The position numbers were made by a program, and so were the translations under genes. Below are positions 41,883 through 51,104 of a DNA stretch of 64,000 nucleotides, one piece after another. Position 1 is the first letter of the stretch. Each line of letters begins with the position of its first letter. The DNA is from Pedobacter fastidiosus (GTDB lineage Bacteria > Bacteroidota > Bacteroidia > Sphingobacteriales > Sphingobacteriaceae): assembly GCF_014306625.1 (NCBI RefSeq), contig NZ_JACRYL010000015.1, forward strand, positions 64,705 through 128,704, written 5' to 3'. The notes below the pieces were generated by a model. The model did no database searches, was not told where the DNA came from, and worked only from the letters and a program-made list of their open reading frames with translations.

Positions 41883-43352
41883 TTATGGATTTTGAATCAA
41901 ATTTGGATTACGGTTTAGTGCTTCTGTCGGGATGCCCAAAGTATAGCGATTATCGTTTTGTTGCAAAGTTTCTATAGTTGGAGCACCAGCAGTTAACTGA
42001 AGTGAGTGTTGAATAGATGGCATTCCCCATCTTCTTAAATCGAACCAACGATGGCCTTCTGCACAAAGTTCTCTTCTACGCTCTGCCTTGTAAAAAGTGT
42101 ATAAAGCCTGCGGATCGGTAATGGTAATTGGCGCATAACTTGCCGTTGCTATTCGGAAAGACCTCAGGTAATTAATATCTTCCAATGCTTTCGTAACAGC
42201 ACTTTGATCACCAGCAATAGCTTTCTGAATATAAGCTTCTGCACGATTTAAATATGCTTCTGCAGTACGAAAAGCCATGCTATTGCTTGCGCTCGTGTTT
42301 ACAAATTTACCCGATCGCCCTTTGTAGGTAACTAATGAAGATCCATTGATGTAAGCAATATTTAATAAAGTAAATTTCAAACGCAGATCGGAACTTTCAA
42401 AACTGCTCGATAAATTATCAGAGAACGAATAGGATGCCCTAGTAACCGATTGTGCACCAAAAGGCATGTTGCCCAACTCTGCGTAAAAACCATAACCCCA
42501 AATTACTTCGGGCGATGTAATAGCAGATGAAACTGGATAGGTTAATACCGAAGATAATACTTCGTTATATTGTTTTAATGTCGATTTCTTTTGCAAAACC
42601 TCTGTTGCATTTTTAATGGTCGCATCCCAATTCCCCATATAAAGATTTATTCTCGAAAGCAACAATCTTGCTGCTGTGCCATTAAGTTTATAAATGCTAT
42701 TTCCTGCACCATTTGTATCCAACAAAGGAATTGCTGTATTTAAATCATTTACAATTTGAGTATAAACTTCTTTAACTGTTGATCTTTTTATCGGTGCATC
42801 AGTTACTTCTGCAGTTAAAATTAATGGAACACCCAAATCTGTTTCAGGGCTCACGGTAGTACCTAGGTATGGTTTTCCGAACAAGTTTACCATCATAAAG
42901 TAGTAAAAAGAACGCAAAGCCAAAGCTTGCCCACGAAGATTTTGTTTTTCACTTTCATTACCTGAAACCTGGCCTACGTAATCTAAAACAACATTACAGC
43001 CCTTAATTTTTGCGTAGTAATTATACCATGCATTCGGTGTAGATGCTGCATTCTCAATTAACCTATCAAGCATGTCTTTTCTCCAGGTAAATACAGAAGA
43101 ATATTTATTTAAACCAGCTACTACGATCGCGTTAGAATTATAATCTGATTGAACATCATCAGAAAGCAATTCGATATAATCGTGCATGGTAGAGCTAAGC
43201 TGATAAGCTTCTCCAGTCATTAATTGATTTAAAGCCGCCGTGGTTGTTGGCCTCACTAAATCTTGACTACTTTCTTCTAAAAAACCTTTTTTACAAGATG
43301 TTACACTTATTGTTAAGCAAATAAGGGCAATGTATTTAAAATATTTTTTCAT
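41883..43352 (-). CDS. SusD/RagB-family substrate-binding lipoprotein
   Basis: A 489-aa outer-surface lipoprotein that caps the SusC channel. I choose the ATG at 43352, because MKKYFKYIALICLTISVTSC is a clean lipoprotein signal; the open frame reaches 43442 but overlaps susC. SusD landmarks: GFLEESSQDLVRPTT, ALRSFYYFMMVNLFGKPYL, NRAEAYIQKA and CAEGHRWFDLRRWGM. Ligand cannot be read from sequence; the neighbouring peptidases suggest peptides or protein. Confidence 0.95.
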   Translation of the reverse strand: MKKYFKYIALICLTISVTSCKKGFLEESSQDLVRPTTTAALNQLMTGEAYQLSSTMHDYIELLSDDVQSDYNSNAIVVAGLNKYSSVFTWRKDMLDRLIENAASTPNAWYNYYAKIKGCNVVLDYVGQVSGNESEKQNLRGQALALRSFYYFMMVNLFGKPYLGTTVSPETDLGVPLILTAEVTDAPIKRSTVKEVYTQIVNDLNTAIPLLDTNGAGNSIYKLNGTAARLLLSRINLYMGNWDATIKNATEVLQKKSTLKQYNEVLSSVLTYPVSSAITSPEVIWGYGFYAELGNMPFGAQSVTRASYSFSDNLSSSFESSDLRLKFTLLNIAYINGSSLVTYKGRSGKFVNTSASNSMAFRTAEAYLNRAEAYIQKAIAGDQSAVTKALEDINYLRSFRIATASYAPITITDPQALYTFYKAERRRELCAEGHRWFDLRRWGMPSIQHSLQLTAGAPTIETLQQNDNRYTLGIPTEALNRNPNLIQNP

Positions 43353-43362
43353 GATTTGCTTG

Positions 43363-46300
43363 TTATATACCAATGTTAAGTGATAAAGAATAGGTACGTG
43401 GAATAGGCAAACTGTTGCCATTAACCTCCGGATCTTGCCCATTTAAGCGTTTATCGGCTATGTAGAACAAATTGCTTACACTACCCTGAATTTGACAAGA
43501 TTTCAAACCTATACTTTTAAGTTTAGCATTCGGAACGATGTAGCCAACGGAAAGATTTCTCAATCTTACAAAACTTGCATCCACTACTCTTGCGGTAGAA
43601 TAATCGTAAAGTTGACGCGGATAAACACCAGCTGAAGAACCAGGTACGGTAACCGTTGTAGTTGCTACGGAACCAGCAGATGGTAAGGATGGAATAGTTG
43701 TAAATGCCTCATCACCGGGTTGGCGCCAGCGATTATTTAATTCTGCTGATAAATTTTGGAACGGATAAGGCGCTGAAGAAGCGTCTCTTGCATTTGGGTA
43801 TAACGGCGCCAATCTTTTCACATTACCTGTACTCATATATAAAAAAGCACTTAGCGTAAAAGATTTATAGCGGAAATTATTACTTAAACCTCCTGTAAAC
43901 TTCGGATCTAATTGTCCGGAGTAAATCAAGGCTTTTGTAACATCTGTAACTGCTGCTGGATTTGTTGTCGCATTTAAACCGTTGAATAATGGTGTACCCG
44001 TATTATGATCTAAACCTGCAAAATCAAACGACCAAATGCCCGATGATGCATAACCTTCTTTGTACAAACCTCCAGAAACAGCAGATTGCCAGCTCGTTAA
44101 AGACACAGAACCAGATTGAATTACATCATTGGTTACTTTGGAAGTATTGAAATTAATACTCCAATCGAATGTATTTGTTCTTATCGGAGCAAAATTTAAT
44201 GCAAGCTCAAAACCTTTATTATTGATGTTACCCGCATTTATCGGCATAGTTAATAAACCGTACTCTAATGGGATAGATTTCTGAACAATTACATCGAAAC
44301 CTTTTTTAATATAATAATCGAAACTACCAGAAACACGCTTATTAAAAATGGCAAAATCTAAACCTAAGTTAATGGTTTTATTCCTCTCCCATCTCAAATC
44401 CTTGTACGCCAAACTTTTAATCAACAAAACCGGATCACCAGAAACAGGATTGACCGATGATGCGCCTGATGGAATTTGAGCAATTAAATCTGGACTAAAA
44501 TTTTCGGCTACATTACCTTGAAAACCATAACTTACTCTTGCCGATAATTGATTTAACCAAGCAAAATCATTAAACCAATTTTCCTCAGCCACGTTCCATT
44601 TTCCTCCAATAGACCAAATTGGCAAAAACCTGTGGTTAGAGTACTGACCAAAACGATTAGATGCATCAGTACGGATATTACCGTTAATTACATATTTTTG
44701 GTTGAAATTGTAAGTAGCAGTACCAAAATAGGAAAGGTAATTGGATAGTTTATCTGTTAAAACTGGTAAGGTATTCGAGTATAAATCATTTGAAACCACA
44801 CCTGTAGTTGGCGTGTAGGTTAATGGAATTTGAACAAAACTTTGTCCTCTATCGGGCATGTAACCATAGCTTGTTTGTGCCAATCCATCGTATTTAGAAC
44901 TTCTAATTTCTTGGCCTACTAATACATTTAATCCATCTTTACCATCTCTTAATCTTTTATTGTATGCAAAAGAGTTTCTAAAGGTTACCGATTGGTTATC
45001 CATATTATAACCGTTGTAAATACCGCCAACAGGAATTCTTGATCCTAAATAATTAATCGTTCCAGGTAAAGCTGCACCATATTCATAACCCCTTAATTGG
45101 GTAATCATATTCGATGTTTCTGTTGCATAAGTAGAGGCTTTTGTTTGATTATAACCAAAGCCTACAAGAGATTGAAAGGTGAAATCTTTTAAAAATTTAT
45201 AATCAACATTAGCAGCAAGGTTAATACTTGATAAGTTATTTGTATTGCCTGTTTGCGAAAGCTCGTTTAAAACATTGTATCTGAAAGCTCCAGATGTACT
45301 TACGTTTGGTGCTGTGTAAAGGAACAACGAACCATCATTATTGAAAGCCGGTATTGCCCTACTTGCATTGTATGCGTAATTAAATGGATCTACACCATAA
45401 AAACCATCAGTTTTACTTTTAGAACCACTTAGTTTTATACCAACTTTTAAATTATTTGTTAAACTACTATTTATGTTTACTGAAGCAGTATATCTATCCT
45501 GCTGGTTTCCTTTTGTATTTCCACGGTCGTTCATATAACCCACAGAACCATAATAAGTTGTACGATCTGAACCACCAGAAATACTCAAGCTGTGTGTTTG
45601 ACTTATTGGCGCTTGAAAAAGTAAATCGAACCAATCTGTATTGTTGGTTTCTAACTTGTTTACGCCAGCTACAAATTGTTCTTGGGTTATTTTTTTATCG
45701 AATAAATCTGTCGATAAACCTTCGTAAGAAACTCCATCTGGTGTTACGCCAAATTGTAAACCACGAGCATAAATTTCTCTCGAAACATCAACCCTTTCCT
45801 TAGAATTCATCAATTTGAATTGATTGTATGCTGGCTTTGCCGATGTTGTAAAATTTGTAGAATAATTGATGGATGTTTTACCCACTTTACCTTTTTTGGT
45901 GGTAATCACAATTACACCATTCGCTGCTTTAACACCGTAAATAGCTGTAGATGCCGCATCTTTTAGCACGGTAATTTCATCGATATCATCCACATTTAAG
46001 AAAGCAACCGTACTACCGACTAAATTTTTAATGGCATCATTTGATGTTTGTGCAGATAAGGAGTTTAACTGCTGGTAATCGAAAGGAACAGGATCTTCCT
46101 GAATTATTCCATCAACCACCCAAACTGGCTCTTGGCTTCCTAACAATGTTGATGTACCACGAACCCTAACCTTTGGCTTAGAACCAACTAAACCAGATGT
46201 ATTGCTCACGGCAACTCCTGGCAATTGTCCTTGCAATAATTTATCGATTTGGTTTGTACCTGCCACTCTAATATCTTCCATCTTCACACTCGAAATGGAT

Positions 46301-46992
46301 CCCACAAAATCTCTCTTGGCTATGTTTTGGTAACCTGTAACTACAACATCATCAAGACCCTGAGAAGATTCTTGAAGTTTCATATTCATTACAAAAACCT
46401 CTGTTCCATTAGCTAAATTGATATTTTTAACTTGTGCTTTGTAACCGATATATTGAAAACGGACGGCGCTATTATCATTCACCAACAAAACATAATTACC
46501 ATTTTCATCGGATGAAGTTGCATTTTGCTGTCCAATTTCTTGGATCGAAACCCCTGGAAGGGTTTTATTTTGATCATCAGTTATCTTTCCTGTTAACCTA
46601 ATTTTTTTCTGCGATATAGATGGCGTTCCTGATGTAGAAATTGTTTTGGCTTTAAAAATTACTACATCCTTATCTATAACATAAGTAATGTCTGTCCCTC
46701 TTAAAAGTGTATTTAACACCAAATCTAAAGTCTTGTTTTTTAACGACAGGGTAACTTTAGCATTTTTATCCAGTTGATCTGCATTGTAAAAAAATTGCAT
46801 TTTAGCTTGTCTGCTCACAGCTTTAACCGCATCAGATAGTTTGGCATTTTTTACATTGATGCTGATATTGCCAGCATTTTGCGCCTTTAAGTTTAAGCTT
46901 GTTAAAATTATAATCGCACAGATTGCACCACTAATAATCCTTTTCAAAACGCGTAACTGAGGCGAAAAATAATTTTGTAAATATTTTTTCAT
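43363..46992 (-). CDS. SusC/RagA TonB-dependent outer-membrane transporter with STN domain
   Basis: A 1209-aa outer-membrane active transporter. After the signal comes an STN (secretin/TonB short N-terminal) domain (about 40-110, AKLSDAVKAVSRQAKMQFFY). It signals to FecR, so this is a trans-envelope signalling SusC. Next come a carboxypeptidase-regulatory-like domain (RLTGKITDDQNKTLPGVSIQ), the TonB box/plug start DDVVVTGYQNIAKRD, the plug with VLKDAASTAIYGVKAANGV, and a 22-strand barrel. FecR and the ECF sigma are directly upstream, SusD directly downstream (10-base gap). Confidence 0.96.
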   Translation of the reverse strand: MKKYLQNYFSPQLRVLKRIISGAICAIIILTSLNLKAQNAGNISINVKNAKLSDAVKAVSRQAKMQFFYNADQLDKNAKVTLSLKNKTLDLVLNTLLRGTDITYVIDKDVVIFKAKTISTSGTPSISQKKIRLTGKITDDQNKTLPGVSIQEIGQQNATSSDENGNYVLLVNDNSAVRFQYIGYKAQVKNINLANGTEVFVMNMKLQESSQGLDDVVVTGYQNIAKRDFVGSISSVKMEDIRVAGTNQIDKLLQGQLPGVAVSNTSGLVGSKPKVRVRGTSTLLGSQEPVWVVDGIIQEDPVPFDYQQLNSLSAQTSNDAIKNLVGSTVAFLNVDDIDEITVLKDAASTAIYGVKAANGVIVITTKKGKVGKTSINYSTNFTTSAKPAYNQFKLMNSKERVDVSREIYARGLQFGVTPDGVSYEGLSTDLFDKKITQEQFVAGVNKLETNNTDWFDLLFQAPISQTHSLSISGGSDRTTYYGSVGYMNDRGNTKGNQQDRYTASVNINSSLTNNLKVGIKLSGSKSKTDGFYGVDPFNYAYNASRAIPAFNNDGSLFLYTAPNVSTSGAFRYNVLNELSQTGNTNNLSSINLAANVDYKFLKDFTFQSLVGFGYNQTKASTYATETSNMITQLRGYEYGAALPGTINYLGSRIPVGGIYNGYNMDNQSVTFRNSFAYNKRLRDGKDGLNVLVGQEIRSSKYDGLAQTSYGYMPDRGQSFVQIPLTYTPTTGVVSNDLYSNTLPVLTDKLSNYLSYFGTATYNFNQKYVINGNIRTDASNRFGQYSNHRFLPIWSIGGKWNVAEENWFNDFAWLNQLSARVSYGFQGNVAENFSPDLIAQIPSGASSVNPVSGDPVLLIKSLAYKDLRWERNKTINLGLDFAIFNKRVSGSFDYYIKKGFDVIVQKSIPLEYGLLTMPINAGNINNKGFELALNFAPIRTNTFDWSINFNTSKVTNDVIQSGSVSLTSWQSAVSGGLYKEGYASSGIWSFDFAGLDHNTGTPLFNGLNATTNPAAVTDVTKALIYSGQLDPKFTGGLSNNFRYKSFTLSAFLYMSTGNVKRLAPLYPNARDASSAPYPFQNLSAELNNRWRQPGDEAFTTIPSLPSAGSVATTTVTVPGSSAGVYPRQLYDYSTARVVDASFVRLRNLSVGYIVPNAKLKSIGLKSCQIQGSVSNLFYIADKRLNGQDPEVNGNSLPIPRTYSLSLNIGI

Positions 46993-47050
46993 TTAGTTTT
47001 TAAATAGTTGGTTGATTTTTTTTGATTTTGGTTTGGTTAGATGTTTCGTT

Positions 47051-48211
47051 TTAACGCTGATCTACATATATCCTCCTGTTTTTAATGCTGAATTTTACAC
47101 CGCCTGTTTGTTCTATAATATTTAATATTGTTTTTATGTCTTTATATCGCTCAATTTCTCCAGAAAAATGGATTGCTTTAATCTTATCCGATTTAAATTC
47201 TACGTCGTAATCATACCACAGACTTAAAGTCTGCATCACCTCATCAAGCGTCGATTCTTCATAAATAATTTTACCGTTTGCCCAGGCAACAAAAGGCGCA
47301 ACATCAACATCTGCTTTGGTTAAGGCATTGGTTTGTTGGTTAAATATGGCTTGTTCGTTCGGACTTAAAATTACTTTTTGGTTATTTGCATTCTGGGCTT
47401 CAACTCGGCCCTCAACCAAAGTTGTGCGAATGGTTTTTGTATAAGTATTAACGTTGAAGGTTGTTCCCAATACTCTTACATCCATTCCATTGGCATGAAC
47501 AATAAATGGTTTGTTTGGATTTTTCGCTACCTTAAAGTAAGCTTCACCTTGCTCCAAGTAAACATTACGGCTATTAGTTGCATTAATGTTAACCGGAAAA
47601 CGAAGTACAGAGGCCGAATTTATCATTACAACCGTTCCGTCTGCCAAAGCCAATTTATATTCTGCACCGCGTGGAATAATCAGTTTATTAAAAATCTGTT
47701 CTGTTGCGTTTGCATTACCATCTTGCTGATAGCTCAACAATTCTTTATTTTTATTGGTAATGCTTGTACCAGCAATTTCAGAAAGCTTTTGATTTTCATT
47801 TTTGGAAAGTTCCACCGAGCGTCCATCAGATAGCACAAGCGTAGCTCTATTATGATCTGTTGGTTCTAGTTTTGCCAAACTAAGTTCTACAGGTTGATTG
47901 CTTTTGATGTAATAAAAAATACCTCCGCCCAATAATAAAATCGGCAATAAAAGAATGGCGGCATATCGTAAAAGTTGTGGCAAGAAACGCACAGTTTTAA
48001 TTGGTAGTTTTGGTTTTACCTCATTCCATGCATCATTCTCATTCATTTTTTGAATGAAATTGCTTGCGCTGTTCAGCATCTTATCATCCTCCAAAGCCTG
48101 AATAAGTTCTCGCTCTTCAGTACTAAGCTTGGCCATTAACTGCTGATCAGGCTTTTCGTTATTATTTAACTGTTGGATAACTTTAATCCAGATGTGTTCT
48201 GTTGTATTCAT
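47051..48211 (-). CDS. FecR-family anti-sigma regulator
   Basis: A 386-aa inner-membrane anti-sigma protein. I choose ATG at 48211 (MNTTEHIWIKVIQQLNNNE); an open frame to 48241 adds ten residues. The N-terminal cytoplasmic part is followed by a membrane helix (LLRYAAILLLPILLLGGGIFYY), then the FecR domain (IIPRGAEYKLALADGTVVMI, LRFPVNINATNSRNVYLEQG, EAYFKVAKNPNKPFIVHANG) and a DUF4974-like C-terminal domain. It should hold the ECF sigma until SusC reports substrate. Confidence 0.94.
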   Translation of the reverse strand: MNTTEHIWIKVIQQLNNNEKPDQQLMAKLSTEERELIQALEDDKMLNSASNFIQKMNENDAWNEVKPKLPIKTVRFLPQLLRYAAILLLPILLLGGGIFYYIKSNQPVELSLAKLEPTDHNRATLVLSDGRSVELSKNENQKLSEIAGTSITNKNKELLSYQQDGNANATEQIFNKLIIPRGAEYKLALADGTVVMINSASVLRFPVNINATNSRNVYLEQGEAYFKVAKNPNKPFIVHANGMDVRVLGTTFNVNTYTKTIRTTLVEGRVEAQNANNQKVILSPNEQAIFNQQTNALTKADVDVAPFVAWANGKIIYEESTLDEVMQTLSLWYDYDVEFKSDKIKAIHFSGEIERYKDIKTILNIIEQTGGVKFSIKNRRIYVDQR

Positions 48212-48319
48212 TTTTATAAGCGCTACATTATATAGTATCACTTACGCCAATTTAGGGTGACAGATTTATCAATAAATTATAAAATAATCTACAACAAACT
48301 GAAAAACAAATGATTAAAA

Positions 48320-48883
48320 CTAAATTTTTCCTTTACCTAAAAGGATTGCAATGAAAATTACCGATAGCGGATCTTCAGATGCCTTGGCTTTTAGAAAAGC
48401 ATAGGCCCGTTTCATCTGAGTTTTAACGGTATTAATGGAGATGTTGTTTACTCTTGCGATATCTGCATAACTCAAACCATCCACAACATATTGGAGAAAA
48501 ACTTTTTTGCGTTCTTCTGGTAGAAGATTTACCAAACTCAGCACCTTTTCATCAGTACTTTCCTTTAACTGAATAGCCTCTTCCTCTTCTAAATAATCGG
48601 TTTGAAAATTTTCAAGCGGGGTTTGTTCATTTAGCTCTACGGAAAGCGGTTGTTTTTTAATATGAGTTAAAGAAAGATTCTTGACTGCTCGAGTTGCAAA
48701 AGATTGGAAAGAAGTCTGAATTACAACCTCATTTCTCCGATTCCAAAAATTTATAAAGAAATCCTGAACTAAATCTTCTGATGCCCCTTCATCTTTTGTT
48801 AGTTGGAAAGCAACAAGCACTAAAAACTTGTAATGTTTCTTAAACAACATTTCAAAGGAGGCTATATCAGAGTATTCTGCCAA
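48320..48883 (-). CDS. ECF RNA polymerase sigma factor (FecI-like)
   Basis: A 187-aa sigma-70-family factor. Region 2 is FEMLFKKHYKFLVLVAFQLT with DLVQDFFINFWNRR. Region 4 is LLPEERKKVFLQYVVDGLSY and ADIARVNNISINTVKTQMKR. It should activate the susC-susD block under FecR control, and perhaps its own operon. There are 108 bases between its stop and fecR. It is divergent from the LTA-synthase-like gene. Confidence 0.95.
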   Translation of the reverse strand: MAEYSDIASFEMLFKKHYKFLVLVAFQLTKDEGASEDLVQDFFINFWNRRNEVVIQTSFQSFATRAVKNLSLTHIKKQPLSVELNEQTPLENFQTDYLEEEEAIQLKESTDEKVLSLVNLLPEERKKVFLQYVVDGLSYADIARVNNISINTVKTQMKRAYAFLKAKASEDPLSVIFIAILLGKGKI

Positions 48884-49097
48884 TTTATTTAAAAATAAGT
48901 TTAGATTTTAAGGAGTATCAACTGTAAAAATAAATTAAAACTAACCAAAACTGAAATATTAGAGATAAATCGTTTACATATTGTAAGTATTTAAAACATC
49001 TACATTTCAAATTTGAATTCAGACATAAATTATATTGTTGAGCAACTTCAGCATTTCTTCAGATTCAGTGCGTACATTGTGCAAATTCAAATCATTA

Positions 49098-51044
49098 ATG
49101 AACCAAATATTTAAAAGCAGGTATTCAATTTTATTGAGTTTTGTTGCTTATTTCATTATCCTCTCTTTTATCATAAGAAGTATTTTATTCATTTCTGCCG
49201 CTCAAAAAGTAGAATTTACGTTTTTCGAAGTCTTAAGATTTTATTTTATAGGATTACTTTACGATTTGGGAACAGGATTAATTCTGACGGCTTTTTACTC
49301 CTTATATCTATTAATTATTCCAAATCGATTCTATCAAAAAAAATGGAATAGAATCGTATCTCTTGCTATATTTTTCATATTTCTGATCATTACACTCTTC
49401 TCTTTCTTTGCAGAATTAACTTTCTGGCAGGAATTTGAAAGCCGATTTAATTTTATTGCGGTAGATTATCTCATTTACACTTACGAGGTTATTCACAACA
49501 TTAACGAATCTTATCCATTGCCACTATTAATCGGCGGAATGCTTTTAATCGCCATTGGGGTTACTTACATTTTTCATAAGTTCAAGATATTCAACACAAG
49601 TTTCACTAGCCAAACTCGCTTTAAAACAAGACTAGTATTTTCTTCATTATTTATTATTCCGGCCATACTTTTTGCATTAATTGTAAAAAATAGCTGGGCA
49701 GAGCAAGGAAACAACAGGTATGTAAATGAGTTAAGCAAATCGGGCATTTATTCTTTCTTTGCAGCATTTAAAAACAATGAACTTAACTATCATGATTTTT
49801 ATAGTTTAATCGGCAATAAAGATGCTTTTGCATTGGTTAAAAATGAGCTCACCGAAAGCAATACAACTTTTAAAAATGATAGCCTTTCTATATTAAGAAA
49901 CCTAAAAGGAACAGATTCTGCTTATAAGCCCAATGTAATTATGATTACTGTTGAGAGCTTGAGTGCCGATTTCCTTGCTCATTACGGCAATATGCAAAAC
50001 ATTACCCCGAGGCTAGATTCTTTTGCCAATAACAGCGTATTTTTTAGCAATATGTATGCAACTGGTACGCGTACGGTTAGAGGAATGGAAGCCTTAACAT
50101 TGGGCATTCCACCTACCCCGGGAAGTAGTATTGTGAGGCGAATGGACAATGAGCATCTTTTTACGGTTGGCCATGTTTTTAAAGATAAAGGTTACATTAA
50201 CACTTTCTTTTACGGTGGCGATGGCTATTTCGATAACATGAACCACTTTTTTGGCAATAACAGTTACAACATTGTTGATAGAGGAAGAAAACTTTTAAAT
50301 GAAACTTACGATGGTACAAGAACTCTCATTCCTGATAACGACGTAACTTTTGAAAATGCCTGGGGAATTTGTGATGGAGATATTTTTAATGTAGTGATTA
50401 AAGATGCCGATCAGAAATATAAAAAAGGTCAGTTGTTCAATAATTTCATCATGACAACTTCCAACCACAGGCCTTATACTTTTCCTAACAACAAAATAGA
50501 TCTTGCTTCTGGAAGTAGAGAAGGCGCTGTTAAATATACTGATTACGCTATCGGACAGTTTATTGATCAGATTAAAACTAAACCTTGGTTTAAAAATACG
50601 GTGATTATCATCGTAGCCGATCATTGTGCGAGCAGTGCTGGTAAAAACGAAATCGATATTTCTAAATATCAAATTCCCTGTATGATTCTGAATTTGAAGC
50701 ATACAGAGAAAATGAAAATCTCTAAAATGACTTCTCAAATTGATTTGTTTCCAACTTTATGGAGCTTATTGGGCTGGGATTACACTAGCGAATTTTATGG
50801 CAAAAACGTATTGGATAAAAAATATAAGCCCCGTGTTTTCTTAGGAACCTATCAAAAACTGGTTTACATGAAAGGCGATAGTTTGGTTATTTTAAGTCCG
50901 CAAAGAAAAGTTGACACTTACTTATACAACAAGGGAAAAAATGAGCAGAAACCTTTTTCACTGCCAAAAACTATTGTTAATCAAGGTATTGCGAACTATC
51001 AAACTGCATTTGATCTTTTTAAGGACGGAAAACTGAGGTACTAA
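49098..51044 (+). CDS. LTA synthase-like sulfatase-family phosphotransferase
   Basis: A 648-aa membrane enzyme. I choose ATG 49098 (MNQIFKSRYS); an upstream TTG at 49035 is less likely. Five membrane helices fill residues 10-220. The periplasmic sulfatase-type domain has metal/nucleophile motif VIMITVESLSADFLAHYG, the catalytic Thr in ATGTRTVRGMEALTLG, and VIIIVADHCAS for metal binding. It is LtaS/MdoB-like, so it moves phosphoglycerol or phosphoethanolamine groups onto a glycan or lipid. Gram-negative bacteria have no LTA, so the product is unknown. Confidence 0.9.
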   Translation: MNQIFKSRYSILLSFVAYFIILSFIIRSILFISAAQKVEFTFFEVLRFYFIGLLYDLGTGLILTAFYSLYLLIIPNRFYQKKWNRIVSLAIFFIFLIITLFSFFAELTFWQEFESRFNFIAVDYLIYTYEVIHNINESYPLPLLIGGMLLIAIGVTYIFHKFKIFNTSFTSQTRFKTRLVFSSLFIIPAILFALIVKNSWAEQGNNRYVNELSKSGIYSFFAAFKNNELNYHDFYSLIGNKDAFALVKNELTESNTTFKNDSLSILRNLKGTDSAYKPNVIMITVESLSADFLAHYGNMQNITPRLDSFANNSVFFSNMYATGTRTVRGMEALTLGIPPTPGSSIVRRMDNEHLFTVGHVFKDKGYINTFFYGGDGYFDNMNHFFGNNSYNIVDRGRKLLNETYDGTRTLIPDNDVTFENAWGICDGDIFNVVIKDADQKYKKGQLFNNFIMTTSNHRPYTFPNNKIDLASGSREGAVKYTDYAIGQFIDQIKTKPWFKNTVIIIVADHCASSAGKNEIDISKYQIPCMILNLKHTEKMKISKMTSQIDLFPTLWSLLGWDYTSEFYGKNVLDKKYKPRVFLGTYQKLVYMKGDSLVILSPQRKVDTYLYNKGKNEQKPFSLPKTIVNQGIANYQTAFDLFKDGKLRY

Positions 51045-51050
51045 AATTTA

Positions 51051-51083
51051 AAAACCTCGCAAGTTTTAAATCTGCGAGGTTTT
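51051..51083 (+). terminator. Terminator between convergent genes
   Basis: AAAACCTCGCA (51051-51061) pairs with TGCGAGGTTTT (51073-51083) around an 11-base loop, directly after the LTA-synthase-like gene and 22 bases before the GAF gene stop. It can work for both. Confidence 0.8.
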
Positions 51084-51104
51084 AATATTAAGACTAACTA
51101 AGAA

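Noticed and set aside
43352..43442. Longer start of susD at 43442
   Set aside because: It would overlap the 3' end of susC by 80 bases and hide a clean lipoprotein signal that begins at 43352.
47378..47833. 151-codon plus frame inside fecR
   Set aside because: It is fully antisense to a well-supported FecR gene and has no family features.
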